64,000 nt of DNA. It comes from M3007 sp031425155 (GTDB taxonomy: Bacteria > Bacteroidota > Bacteroidia > Chitinophagales > Saprospiraceae). The stretch is taken from the NCBI GenBank assembly GCA_031425155.1, contig JANPIV010000035.1, positions 62,001-126,000 of the forward strand, written 5' to 3'. The notes under the pieces are model-generated. The model ran no database searches. It was given only the letters and a program-made list of their open reading frames with translations, and was not told the DNA's origin. Made by a program: the position numbers and the translations under genes. The stretch's first letter is position 1; each line of letters starts with the position of its first letter. Of this stretch, positions 50,696 through 59,223 are shown piece by piece.

Positions 50696-52249
50696 TTAAT
50701 ACCCTGGATTTTGCCGCAACTGATTATTCACGTTGAGCTGCGGACCTGGAATTGGCCACAGTTCTTTGTTTTCGTCCGAACCCGGCATGAAATCGGTCGG
50801 ATTGCCATAGACCCCGAAACGAATCAAATCCTGACGGCGTACACCTTCGTAAAACATTTCCCGGCCACGCTCATCCAACAGGTTTTGAGCGGTCAGCGAA
50901 GTGAACGGCGAATTTTTCAGCGAGCGTTCGCGAACTTGGTTAACCAGGGTCAGTGCCACGGCGTCCGATGGATTGATGCGCCACAGGGCTTCAGCTTTAG
51001 TCAACAAAATGTCGGCATAGCGGAAAAGCGGCATATCATTGCTCAGGTTGGCGGTAGCGCCAGACTTGAACTCGTATTTACCGATCCGTACACCTGCCTG
51101 ACGCAGGGCAAACGGGAAATGCTCATTGATTTCCGGGGTGAAGTTTACCTGTGGACCGTCCGGATCGGCGGCTTCGACGGCGGCATCCAGGATCGGCGTG
51201 ATCCCATCGGATGCAAACTGTGGGCCTACCACGAAGTTGATTTTCCGGGAATCGTTGTCATCGTGCAGGTTGTAAAAATCCTGTAGCGAGCAATAGCCGT
51301 TCCAGGGTTGCTCCCTCAGGTTGTAGGTCAACTGCGAACCATAGTGCAGGGTCATCTGTGCAATGTTCTGTCCTTGTGCGAACACTTCGTCGAACGGCAC
51401 GGCCAAAATGAACTCCTTGGTGGTCGGGAAGCCGTTGTTGTTGACGAAGTTGGCCCGGTAGGAAGGCTCCAGCGAGAAAATGCCGGCCGCGATGATTTCA
51501 TCGGCCGCTGCGGCTGCTTCGGCCCACTTGGCCGAACCTGTATAAACTTCTGCATTCAGGTACAGCTTAGCCTGCATGGCCTTGCCCGCCCAGTAGTTCA
51601 TCCGACCGTAGGTAGTGCCGTCATTGGATTTCGACAGGAGCGGTACTGCTGCGCGCAGTTCGGACTCCACGAAGTTGTAGATTGCAGTGCGCGTCTCGGT
51701 CGGCGGTTTGAAACCTTCCGGTACGTCGAAAGAGATGACGAGCGGTACGTTGCCGAATGTATCCATCAACCAGTAATAGTACATGGCCCGCAATACCCGC
51801 AGCTCGCCGATGAACTTATCGGCCAGGGCGCCGTCCACACTGCCCGCGTCTTTCAACGTGGTGAACTGGGCGATCAGGCGGTTACAGGTTGCCACGCCAC
51901 CGTACAAGAAACCCCAGGCGTTATTGATGTTGGGATCGCCCGGCTTGAAATCGTGCCGATGGGCATTGACCCACTGGCCGCCGTCACCCCAGTCCGCACC
52001 GCGGGTCGGGATCATCGCTTCGTCGGAAGAGACCTCCTGAACGGAGAAATAGGAACCGTGGTTGCCCAAAGCATACAGACCAGTGTAAGCAGCACCGAGT
52101 GCAGCGATGAACTCCTCTTCCGTTTTCAGAAAGTTGTCGTCCGTCACCGTATCGTACAGCTTCTCATCCAGGTCGGTACAGGAATTGTTGAAGGTTGCCA
52201 AAAAAAGCATTGGCAGCATCAACTTCCCAAACAGAGATAATTTTTTCAT
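50696..52249 (-). CDS. SusD/RagB-family outer-membrane lipoprotein
   Basis: 517 residues. The signal ends in a lipobox-like FNNSC; the mature part begins TDLDEKLYDTVTDDNFLKTEEEF. SusD marks: a long TPR-like helical N-half, AIYNFVESELRAAVPLLS, MNYWAGKAMQAKLYLNAEVYTG, PLFRYADILLTKAEALWRINP, DERGREMFYEGVRRQDLIRFG. It caps the neighbouring SusC barrel and captures the nutrient. No glycoside hydrolase follows, so the substrate is unclear. It starts 33 bp after the SusC gene stop. Confidence 0.96.
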   Translation of the reverse strand: MKKLSLFGKLMLPMLFLATFNNSCTDLDEKLYDTVTDDNFLKTEEEFIAALGAAYTGLYALGNHGSYFSVQEVSSDEAMIPTRGADWGDGGQWVNAHRHDFKPGDPNINNAWGFLYGGVATCNRLIAQFTTLKDAGSVDGALADKFIGELRVLRAMYYYWLMDTFGNVPLVISFDVPEGFKPPTETRTAIYNFVESELRAAVPLLSKSNDGTTYGRMNYWAGKAMQAKLYLNAEVYTGSAKWAEAAAAADEIIAAGIFSLEPSYRANFVNNNGFPTTKEFILAVPFDEVFAQGQNIAQMTLHYGSQLTYNLREQPWNGYCSLQDFYNLHDDNDSRKINFVVGPQFASDGITPILDAAVEAADPDGPQVNFTPEINEHFPFALRQAGVRIGKYEFKSGATANLSNDMPLFRYADILLTKAEALWRINPSDAVALTLVNQVRERSLKNSPFTSLTAQNLLDERGREMFYEGVRRQDLIRFGVYGNPTDFMPGSDENKELWPIPGPQLNVNNQLRQNPGY

Positions 52250-52282
52250 AAAAGTAAAAAGTTTTGAATTGTTTGTAATGTC

Positions 52283-55270
52283 TTAGAATCCAAAGTTGAC
52301 ACCGAAAGAAACCGTGCGGGCCAGGAAATAGGTGCTGCGACGGTCAATGCCGGGAGCCAGAGGATTGAGGCCACCGGTACGTCCACCATTGTCCACTGCA
52401 CCGCTGTCACCAATCCGTTGCTCTGGGTCCACGCCGCTATAGTCGGTAATGGTGAACAGATTCTGTCCGCTCACGTACACCCGGGCTTTGGTAAACCAGC
52501 TGTTGCTGGGCAGGGTGAAATTATAGCCCAAAGTCGCGTTGTCCAGGCGCACAAAAGTGGCATTTTCCACGTGGGTGTCGTCAAAACGGCTTTTTGCCTT
52601 CAGGTCCGGATTGTAGTATTTGGTATCCACTTTGTTCCAGGTTGTAGCACCCGGGTCGGCATTTTCAAAAAACACCCGGTATTCATTGACCAGATCGTGG
52701 CCAAATACACCTCGCAACAGGAAATTAAGGTCAAAGTTGCCAAAAACGAAAGTATTGCTGAAACCAAGTTCGAACTTGGGTGTACCATTGCCCAGCAAGG
52801 TTTGATCCTTACCAAATTGTTCGATGGTGGACTGGTTTACTACGCCATCACCGTCCAGATCTTTGTACTTGATACTGCCGTCGACATTGATGCTTTCCCG
52901 AACGGGTCCCCATAATTGGCCCAGGCTGGCACCATTATACAGAATGGTATAATACACATCATTCTGGCCAGGCGCACCAGCATTGGCATAGCGCAGCGTA
53001 TCGCCGGTTTCGTTAAAATCTTCCAAAGTGCTCCGGGTGGTGCTGAAGATCAGGCCTGGCGACCATTTGAAGCGTTCGCCGCCAAATACATCGTTCGCAA
53101 ACAGGGAGGCTTCAAAGCCATTGGTGCGGATCGAAGCCACGTTATCAAACGTGGTGGTAGCGAAGTTCGGCGGCTGTGGCACGGTCAGGGCGATGATCAG
53201 ACCTTCGGTGTTCCGGTTGTAATAGTCGAGCGAGCCAGTGAATTTGTACTGGCTGAATGCATAGTCCAAACCAACGTTAAATTCGCCTTTTTCTTCCCAG
53301 CGCAGACCCGGGTTCGGGTTCTGGTTCGGGCCATAGCTCGGTACGAAATTGCCATTATAAAAGAATTGCGGTCCTTGTACATAAGTACGGCGATACAGCG
53401 AGTTGCGATCCGGTTGTGTACCGGTCACACCGTAGCCAGCGCGCAGTTTCAATTGATTTACGCCATTCATGTCGGCAAATTTCGTCACGTCGGCACCGGC
53501 ACTGATGAATGGGAACAAGCCCCATTTGTTGTCCGGACCGAAACGCGTGGAACCTTCGCGACGTACACCACCAGCGACAAAGAACTTATCGTTGATGTTA
53601 ACTGTGGCGCGGCCAAAGAAAGCGATCAGGCGATTTTCGTTTTTGTAGCTGCCAATCTGGGTCAAACCGCGGCTGTTTTCCAAGAAAGCGCCCAGGTTCT
53701 GAGCACCAAATTCGTTGGAAATGATATTACCCGCATTCACGTTAAACCCTTGATTGTTAAACTGCTGGAAGGAGTAACCGCCCAATAGTTTGAAGGTGCT
53801 GGACTGGCTGAACTTGAGGGTGTACTCGCCGGTCATTTCCAGGGTATTGGTGGTTCCACTGGCAGTATTCTGGATGCCTGCGCCATTGCGACCGGCGCCC
53901 CGGTACTTGCTCTGTTTGCTGTAAAACTCTGTGTTGTTGAAGCTGTAGCGCTCCTGAGCAACCGTCACCCCGGCGACTAAACCGTCGAGGAGGGTGTACT
54001 CGGCGCGGGCACTGCCCAACAGGCGGGTACCTTCCCCCTGATTGGTGTTCTGCTCAATCATAGCCACCGGGTTGAAGAAGTCGAACGAAGCGTTCTCTAC
54101 ATAACCACCATTGACATTGGTCGGATCAGTGGAGTAGATACCCGAGGTCGGATTCTGCAGCACCGCATAACGGAATGCTTCCGGGAAACCGAAGGAACCG
54201 TCAACCGTAGTGATAGCCAGGTTACCATTGATGTTCAGGCGGTTGTTCATCGCCTTTTGGTAGAAGTTCAGACCGCCGTTGTAGCGTTTGAAGCCCGAAC
54301 CGCGCAGGATACCGTCCACATCGCGATAGTTGAACGAGGCACGGTAGCCACCGTTGCCTACGCCGCCCGACAAGCTCAGGTTATGCACCTGCGATACGCC
54401 GGATTGCGTGATGGCATCGAACCAGTCCGTGTCCGTGCCACCAGGGCCGTCGGCGGGCGTGAAATCCGTACCGCCAGTAGCGATAAAGTCTTCCGAGCTC
54501 AGCACTTTGTAGCGTTTTCCTACCTGGTCAACGGCCACGAAAGCGTTGTAATCAACCACCGTGCGACCGGCGGAACCTTTCTTGGTGGTAATCAACACGA
54601 CCCCAGCCGAGGCACGTGTACCGTAAATAGCCGCCGCCGAACCGTCTTTCAACACGTCGAAGGTCTCGATGTCGTTCGGGTCAATCAGGCCAATGCTGAC
54701 ACCTGGAATACCGTCCACTACAATCAGCGGGGCGGCATTCGACAAAGAAGACAGGCCACGGAGACGGATCGAGAACTCACCGTTGGGGTCAGAACCCGGA
54801 CGTGATACGCTCACGCCGGCTATTTTTCCCTGGATCAGTTGCGATGCGCTGGAAATGTTACCCTTGTTGAAGTCTTCCTTCTTCAGGGAAGCCACCGCAC
54901 TGGTCACCTCTTTGGACTTTACCGTACCATAACCAACGACGACCACTTCATCCAGCACAGAGCCGGGCTTCATGGCTACTTCCACAACGTTGGAAGCACT
55001 GAGGTCAATCACCTGCTCGGTATAGCCCGTGTACGCAAAACGCAATTGCGTGCTGCCTTCCGGAACTTCAACTGAGAAGTTGCCGTCAATATCCGTAGAG
55101 GCGCCGCGCGTCGTGCCGACCACCGATACGGTTGCACCAATAAGGCCTTCGCTGCTCTCAGCATCGGTTACCTTACCTTTCACGGTGCGTTGTGCCAAAG
55201 CAGCATTGCTGAGTAGCAGCAAAACTGCCATCAGGAAGCCACATTTGGAAAATGTGTGCAAAAACTTCAT
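52283..55270 (-). CDS. SusC/RagA-family TonB-dependent transporter
   Basis: 995 residues. Signal peptide, then a carboxypeptidase-D-like domain (RTVKGKVTDAESSEGLIGATV, about 28-100), the plug with DEVVVVGYGTVKSKEVTSAV, ISSASQLIQGKIAGVSV, IRLRGLSSLSNAAPLIVVDGIPG, and a long beta-barrel ending in a C-terminal aromatic (TVSFGVNFGF). It is an outer-membrane importer energised by TonB, forming a lid-and-barrel pair with the SusD-like protein. Substrate unknown. No ECF sigma/anti-sigma pair lies in this window. Confidence 0.97.
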   Translation of the reverse strand: MKFLHTFSKCGFLMAVLLLLSNAALAQRTVKGKVTDAESSEGLIGATVSVVGTTRGASTDIDGNFSVEVPEGSTQLRFAYTGYTEQVIDLSASNVVEVAMKPGSVLDEVVVVGYGTVKSKEVTSAVASLKKEDFNKGNISSASQLIQGKIAGVSVSRPGSDPNGEFSIRLRGLSSLSNAAPLIVVDGIPGVSIGLIDPNDIETFDVLKDGSAAAIYGTRASAGVVLITTKKGSAGRTVVDYNAFVAVDQVGKRYKVLSSEDFIATGGTDFTPADGPGGTDTDWFDAITQSGVSQVHNLSLSGGVGNGGYRASFNYRDVDGILRGSGFKRYNGGLNFYQKAMNNRLNINGNLAITTVDGSFGFPEAFRYAVLQNPTSGIYSTDPTNVNGGYVENASFDFFNPVAMIEQNTNQGEGTRLLGSARAEYTLLDGLVAGVTVAQERYSFNNTEFYSKQSKYRGAGRNGAGIQNTASGTTNTLEMTGEYTLKFSQSSTFKLLGGYSFQQFNNQGFNVNAGNIISNEFGAQNLGAFLENSRGLTQIGSYKNENRLIAFFGRATVNINDKFFVAGGVRREGSTRFGPDNKWGLFPFISAGADVTKFADMNGVNQLKLRAGYGVTGTQPDRNSLYRRTYVQGPQFFYNGNFVPSYGPNQNPNPGLRWEEKGEFNVGLDYAFSQYKFTGSLDYYNRNTEGLIIALTVPQPPNFATTTFDNVASIRTNGFEASLFANDVFGGERFKWSPGLIFSTTRSTLEDFNETGDTLRYANAGAPGQNDVYYTILYNGASLGQLWGPVRESINVDGSIKYKDLDGDGVVNQSTIEQFGKDQTLLGNGTPKFELGFSNTFVFGNFDLNFLLRGVFGHDLVNEYRVFFENADPGATTWNKVDTKYYNPDLKAKSRFDDTHVENATFVRLDNATLGYNFTLPSNSWFTKARVYVSGQNLFTITDYSGVDPEQRIGDSGAVDNGGRTGGLNPLAPGIDRRSTYFLARTVSFGVNFGF

Positions 55271-55647
55271 ACGAGAATGAGTTTAGTTTAGTGAAAAAAA
55301 TCCTATTTCACAAAGTGTGAAAGCCAACAATGAGGGTTCTTCGGGAGGGGCGATTAATCCGTGCAACTCATTCATATTGAATAAGTAAACAGGATAAAAT
55401 TTGGCAGGACGGCGGGCAGCAATCGGCAATAGTACGTGTGGTTAGTACGCTTAGAAGCGGCTAAGGTAGTAATTCGTCGGTAATACGAACAAAGCCTTTT
55501 TTCAAATTTTTTAGATTAGGATAAACTTAGAATTTTATTATGGAATAACAAACAAAGCACTCATTCTCACTGATTAGCCCCGTTTACTAAATCCGAATAA
55601 AATTTTTTACTTAATCTTTTATTTTTGCCCCTTAATTCTGCCCATTT
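55271..55647. promoter_or_regulatory. Divergent intergenic region (SusC and agmatine deiminase)
   Basis: 377 bp. AT-rich on the agmatine deiminase side. I see no CAAAnnTA (minus-strand -7 box) for the SusC gene, which may depend on another sigma factor. The plus-strand box at 55620 serves the agmatine deiminase gene. Confidence 0.45.
55620..55627 (+). promoter_or_regulatory. -7 box TATTTTTG for agmatine deiminase
   Basis: TATTTTTG fits TAnnTTTG, 20 nt before ATG 55648. No matched -33. Confidence 0.5.
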
Positions 55648-56715
55648 ATGCCCGATTTTTCTCCGGCCCACCGCCGCCTTCCCGCCGAATGGGAACCCCA
55701 AAGTGCCATCCAGCTCACTTTCCCCCACGCCCACACCGACTGGGGGCCTATGCTCGATGAGGTGCTACCCTGTTTTATGGAAATAGCCGAAACTATCAGC
55801 CGTTTCCAGCCGGTACTCATCGTCTGCCAAGACCCGGCGTCCCTGCGCCCGCTGCTGAAAAATGCCCGCCCGGAACACCTGTATTTCGCCGTCGCCGACT
55901 CCAACGACACCTGGGCGCGCGACCACGGCGGCATCTGCGTAGAACAGGAAGGTCAAATACTCATTCTCGATTTTGTATTCAATGGCTGGGGACTGAAATT
56001 CCCCGCCGCTAAAGACAACCTGATCACGCGTAGCCTATATAACATAGGTGTGCTGCACGGAGCGATCCAGCCCGGTGGCCTCGTGCTGGAAGGCGGCGGT
56101 ATTGAAAGCGACGGACAAGGCACCCTGCTCACGACCACCGAGTGTATGCTTTCGCCGAATCGCAATCCGCATTTAAACAAAGCCCAACTTGAGAAAGAAC
56201 TGCAGTCCCTCTTCGGTGTCGACCGGGTGCTGTGGCTTCACCACGGCTACCTGACCGGCGACGATACCGATTCACATATTGATACGCTGGCCCGGTTTTG
56301 TAACCCGACGACCATCGCCTACGTCCGCTGCACCGATCCCTCGGATGAGCATTTCGACGCGCTGCAACGCATGGAAGCCGAATTAAAGACTTTCCACACC
56401 GCCGCTGGCGCTCCTTACCATCTGGTGCCGCTGCCCTGGCCCGATGCCTGCTTCGATGCCGAAGGCCAGCGCCTGCCCGCCACTTATGCCAACTTTCTGA
56501 TCATCAATGGCGCAGTATTAGTACCCACTTATAATGTGCCGCAAGACGCGGAAGCCTTGCGCATTATGCAGCAATTATTTCCCGACCGGCGTATTTTGGG
56601 AGTGGATTGCCGGTCGCTTATTCTCCAGCATGGTTCCTTGCATTGTGTGACGATGCAGTATCCGGCGGGAGTGGTCAGTGGCCCTCCTTCGTCTGAAAAA
56701 GACTTTGGCGGGTAA
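55648..56715 (+). CDS. aguA: Agmatine deiminase
   Basis: 355 residues of the peptidyl-arginine deiminase-like family. N-terminal RLPAEWEPQSAIQLTFPHAHTDW, substrate-binding DSNDTWARDHGGI, VLEGGGIESDGQGTLLTT, DTDSHIDTLARF (catalytic histidine), and C333 in HGSLHCVTMQYP. The enzyme converts agmatine to N-carbamoylputrescine and ammonia. The next gene, on the same strand, encodes the following step, which makes the assignment strong. Confidence 0.93.
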   Translation: MPDFSPAHRRLPAEWEPQSAIQLTFPHAHTDWGPMLDEVLPCFMEIAETISRFQPVLIVCQDPASLRPLLKNARPEHLYFAVADSNDTWARDHGGICVEQEGQILILDFVFNGWGLKFPAAKDNLITRSLYNIGVLHGAIQPGGLVLEGGGIESDGQGTLLTTTECMLSPNRNPHLNKAQLEKELQSLFGVDRVLWLHHGYLTGDDTDSHIDTLARFCNPTTIAYVRCTDPSDEHFDALQRMEAELKTFHTAAGAPYHLVPLPWPDACFDAEGQRLPATYANFLIINGAVLVPTYNVPQDAEALRIMQQLFPDRRILGVDCRSLILQHGSLHCVTMQYPAGVVSGPPSSEKDFGG

Positions 56716-56977
56716 AAGAGATTTAACAGAAAAGGCAACTTGCCTGGTCCTGTCCGTGTTACGCAGAAAAGGGCAAAAGGGTTGGGTCGGGCTTTCAGAT
56801 ATTTTCAATAAAATTCCCTGAAAGTTTTAGGCATTGATAATCAGATAGTTAACGACCCACAGTCCTTGTAATGACGCTTACAAAACTCTTGAAAGTTTTG
56901 CAAACGAGTTGACGGTATGGCGTTTACGAAACCAACGACCACATTGACCACCTTCATCCATTGACCACATTAACTCT
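56716..56977. other. Intergenic spacer with TGTGGTCAATG motifs
   Basis: 262 bp between the two putrescine genes. The last 40 bp (56937-56972) carry two inverted copies of the motif also found at 39416-39475, ending 5 nt before the aguB ATG. I see no terminator and no TAnnTTTG box. Confidence 0.55.
56937..56972. repeat. TGTGGTCAATG motif pair before aguB
   Basis: ACCACATTGACCACC and CATTGACCACATTA are inverse complements of TAATGTGGTCAATG at 39436-39475. They sit at the start codon side of a gene. Confidence 0.75.
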
Positions 56978-57877
56978 ATGTCTAAATCAATTTTGACCGT
57001 CGGACTGGTGCAGCAGGCGAATACCGGCGATGAACAAGCCAATATAGCCAAGTCGCTGCTCGGCATTGCGGAATGCGCGGCCAAAGGCGCACAATTAGTC
57101 GTGTTGCAAGAGCTGCACTGCGGCCTGTATTTCTGCCAATCGGAGGATACGGCCATGTTTGATCTGGCGAAGCCCATTCCGGGCAGCCATACGCAGGTAT
57201 TCGGAGCGGCGGCCCGCGAACATGGGGTGGTGCTGGTGACTTCGCTGTTTGAAAAACGCGCACCCGGTCTTTACCACAATACTGCCGTGGTGTTTGAAAA
57301 AGATGGTTCTATCGCCGGGAAATACCGGAAAATGCACATTCCCGACGACCCAGCTTATTATGAAAAATTTTACTTCACGCCGGGGGATTTGGGTTTTCAG
57401 CCTATTCAGACTTCAGTCGGAAAACTTGGTGTGCTCGTTTGCTGGGATCAATGGTACCCGGAGGCTGCCCGGCTCATGGCCTTAGCGGGCGCGGAGGTGC
57501 TCATTTATCCGACGGCCATTGGTTGGGAAAGCAGCGATGAAAATTCGGAAAAGGAGCGGCAGCATGGGGCCTGGTTTATCAGTCAGCGTGGCCATGCGGT
57601 GGCCAATGGCCTGCCGGTGGTGACGGTGAATCGTACGGGCTACGAACCTGACCCTACGGGCGTGACGGGTGGCATCCAATTCTGGGGACAAAGTTTTGTG
57701 GTAGGTCCGCAGGGCGAAGTACTTTACCTCGCCCCGCCCGATCGGGAGGAAAATGTGGTGTTGGAAATTGATAAACAGCGCACCGAAGATGTGCGCCGTA
57801 TCTGGCCGTTTTTTCGTGACCGCCGTATTGATTTCTATGCGGGCCTGACACAGCGGTATTTGGACGACGACAAGTAG
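56978..57877 (+). CDS. aguB: N-carbamoylputrescine amidase
   Basis: 299 residues of the nitrilase family with the E-K-C triad: VVLQELHCGLYF (E), KYRKMHIPDDPAYYEKFYFTPGD (K) and GVLVCWDQWYPEAARLM (C). The KFYFTPGDLGF and WYPEAAR details fit N-carbamoylputrescine amidases. It releases putrescine, CO2 and ammonia. It is directly downstream of the agmatine deiminase gene, so together they run agmatine to putrescine. No arginine decarboxylase is in the window. Confidence 0.94.
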   Translation: MSKSILTVGLVQQANTGDEQANIAKSLLGIAECAAKGAQLVVLQELHCGLYFCQSEDTAMFDLAKPIPGSHTQVFGAAAREHGVVLVTSLFEKRAPGLYHNTAVVFEKDGSIAGKYRKMHIPDDPAYYEKFYFTPGDLGFQPIQTSVGKLGVLVCWDQWYPEAARLMALAGAEVLIYPTAIGWESSDENSEKERQHGAWFISQRGHAVANGLPVVTVNRTGYEPDPTGVTGGIQFWGQSFVVGPQGEVLYLAPPDREENVVLEIDKQRTEDVRRIWPFFRDRRIDFYAGLTQRYLDDDK

Positions 57878-57995
57878 GCGACCACGAGGATCGCCTCTAC
57901 CTTAGTTCTGGCGATTTCGGCAACCACTTTTGGGATCGTTTATTGGGTTAACGTGCAGGGGCTAAAAGTCAGAATGATGTTTCGTATCTATTACA

Positions 57996-58026
57996 ATCCT
58001 GTAAGGTTTTTGAAACCTTACAGGAT
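57996..58026. repeat. CCTGTAAGG palindrome
   Basis: ATCCTGTAAGGTTT (57996-58009) and AAACCTTACAGGAT (58013-58026) pair perfectly around a 3-nt loop; same family as 17315-17348. It may also help end the aguB transcript. Confidence 0.85.
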
Positions 58027-58164
58027 TTAATTATCAGACATGCAACGCATTATTACTGATTAAATTCTACAATACAATCTCCACTTTTTGTAAAAACCAC
58101 AAATCGCCATCTCCGCTCAATGCGGCCCTACCCCATTTACAGGGGGAACCGGAGGGGGGCTGCT

Positions 58165-58845
58165 TTACGCCAGCCGTTCAATATCGCGAATCAGGATACT
58201 TTTTCGATTAAAATAAATGAGATTGGACTTACGCAGGTCATTCATTACGGAAGTCACCGTCTGGCGGCTGGTGCCGGTCAGGTTAGCAATGTCCTGCTGG
58301 GTAAGATGGTGTTTGACCAGCGTTTCGTAGCCCACGCGGCGACCTTCCTTACCGGCGGTATCCACCAGGAATTCGATGATCCGCTCACGGGCATCTTTCA
58401 GGACCAGCTTGGCCAGGCGTTCTTCTACCCGCTGCAACCGATTGGTGAGGTGTTGCAGGCAGGCAAACACCAGGCGTTGGTTCTGCTGCATGAGTTCCTG
58501 GAAGACCGTTAACCGGATGCTGAGGCAGACCGCACCGTCGTGCAGGGCCTGACCGAATTCGCTGTGTTGCAGCTCTCCTGCCAAAGCCAGATCGCCAAAA
58601 AGGGTGTCGGGATGCAGAATCTCCTTGATGACTTCCCGTCCGTCCTGGGAAAAAGTGCCTATTTTCACCCGTCCTTCCACGAGGAAGAACAGGTGATCCG
58701 CAGCTTCGTCGGGCATGAATACAAAAGCGTACTTTTCGGTCCGACGTACTGTGGCGCTATCGGCCAGCCGTTCCATCTCATGGTGGTTCAGACAATCGAG
58801 CAGAGAGAGTCGGCGAAGAATGTTTACTTTGTTGGGCAAATCCAT
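58165..58845 (-). CDS. Crp/Fnr-family transcriptional regulator
   Basis: The open frame begins at 59007; ATG 58845 (MDLPNKVNILRRLSLLDCLN) matches the family, 226 residues. Cyclic-nucleotide-binding-like jelly roll: FVFMPDEAADHLFFLVEGRVKIGTFSQDGREVI, FGDLALAGELQHSEFGQA. The typical R-S/T of cAMP binding is not clear, so the ligand is unknown; no iron-sulfur cysteine cluster of Fnr type is visible. The winged helix is LTQQDIANLTGTSRQTVTSVMNDLRKSNLI. A -7/-33 promoter at 58911-58940 fits this start. It is divergent from the following T9SS gene. Confidence 0.92.
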   Translation of the reverse strand: MDLPNKVNILRRLSLLDCLNHHEMERLADSATVRRTEKYAFVFMPDEAADHLFFLVEGRVKIGTFSQDGREVIKEILHPDTLFGDLALAGELQHSEFGQALHDGAVCLSIRLTVFQELMQQNQRLVFACLQHLTNRLQRVEERLAKLVLKDARERIIEFLVDTAGKEGRRVGYETLVKHHLTQQDIANLTGTSRQTVTSVMNDLRKSNLIYFNRKSILIRDIERLA

Positions 58846-58910
58846 AGCGGCGGAAGTTCTAATAACAGGTAATTGAAATAATCGGTAGGATGACCTCTTT
58901 TTGGATGCTA

Positions 58911-58940
58911 CAAACATATTGGCAGTTTGTGCGAACCAAA
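58911..58940 (-). promoter_or_regulatory. Promoter of the Crp/Fnr-like gene
   Basis: On the minus strand TTTG (58940-58937), 18 nt, then TATGTTTG (58918-58911). This is the best -33/-7 pair in the window and gives a leader of about 60 nt. Confidence 0.7.
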
Positions 58941-59171
58941 AGGACATTTTTAGCAATTTGTCGCCAAAAAATTTTATTATTTCATAACATAAATCATTTA
59001 TTATCAATTACTTGCAATGTCTTTGTATTGCAAATACGAAATATTATCGTGTAATAAATCGCGTGATTTGCCCAAAGGAGACGGCAAAAAATATCCGGTG
59101 AGTACCTGCTCCCCTTACCTTTGCGTTTGGCTATCGTTCTTTAACGGCGGCAAGCCCCTCTCCATCTTCAC

Positions 59172-59179
59172 TACCTTTG
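59172..59179 (+). promoter_or_regulatory. -7 box TACCTTTG before the type B T9SS gene
   Basis: TACCTTTG fits TAnnTTTG, 44 nt before ATG 59224. A second identical box lies at 59116-59123. Neither has a well-spaced -33. Confidence 0.45.
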
Positions 59180-59223
59180 GTCTCTTTTTGCAAAGGGCAG
59201 AAAGTAGTTGCCTATCCTTTTCC

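Noticed and set aside
51308..52240. 310-codon plus-strand frame opposite the SusD gene
   Set aside because: SusD motifs on the minus strand are unambiguous.
59017..59223. Upstream extension of the type B T9SS gene from ATG 59017
   Set aside because: The signal peptide starts at 59224 and two -7 boxes lie within the extension.
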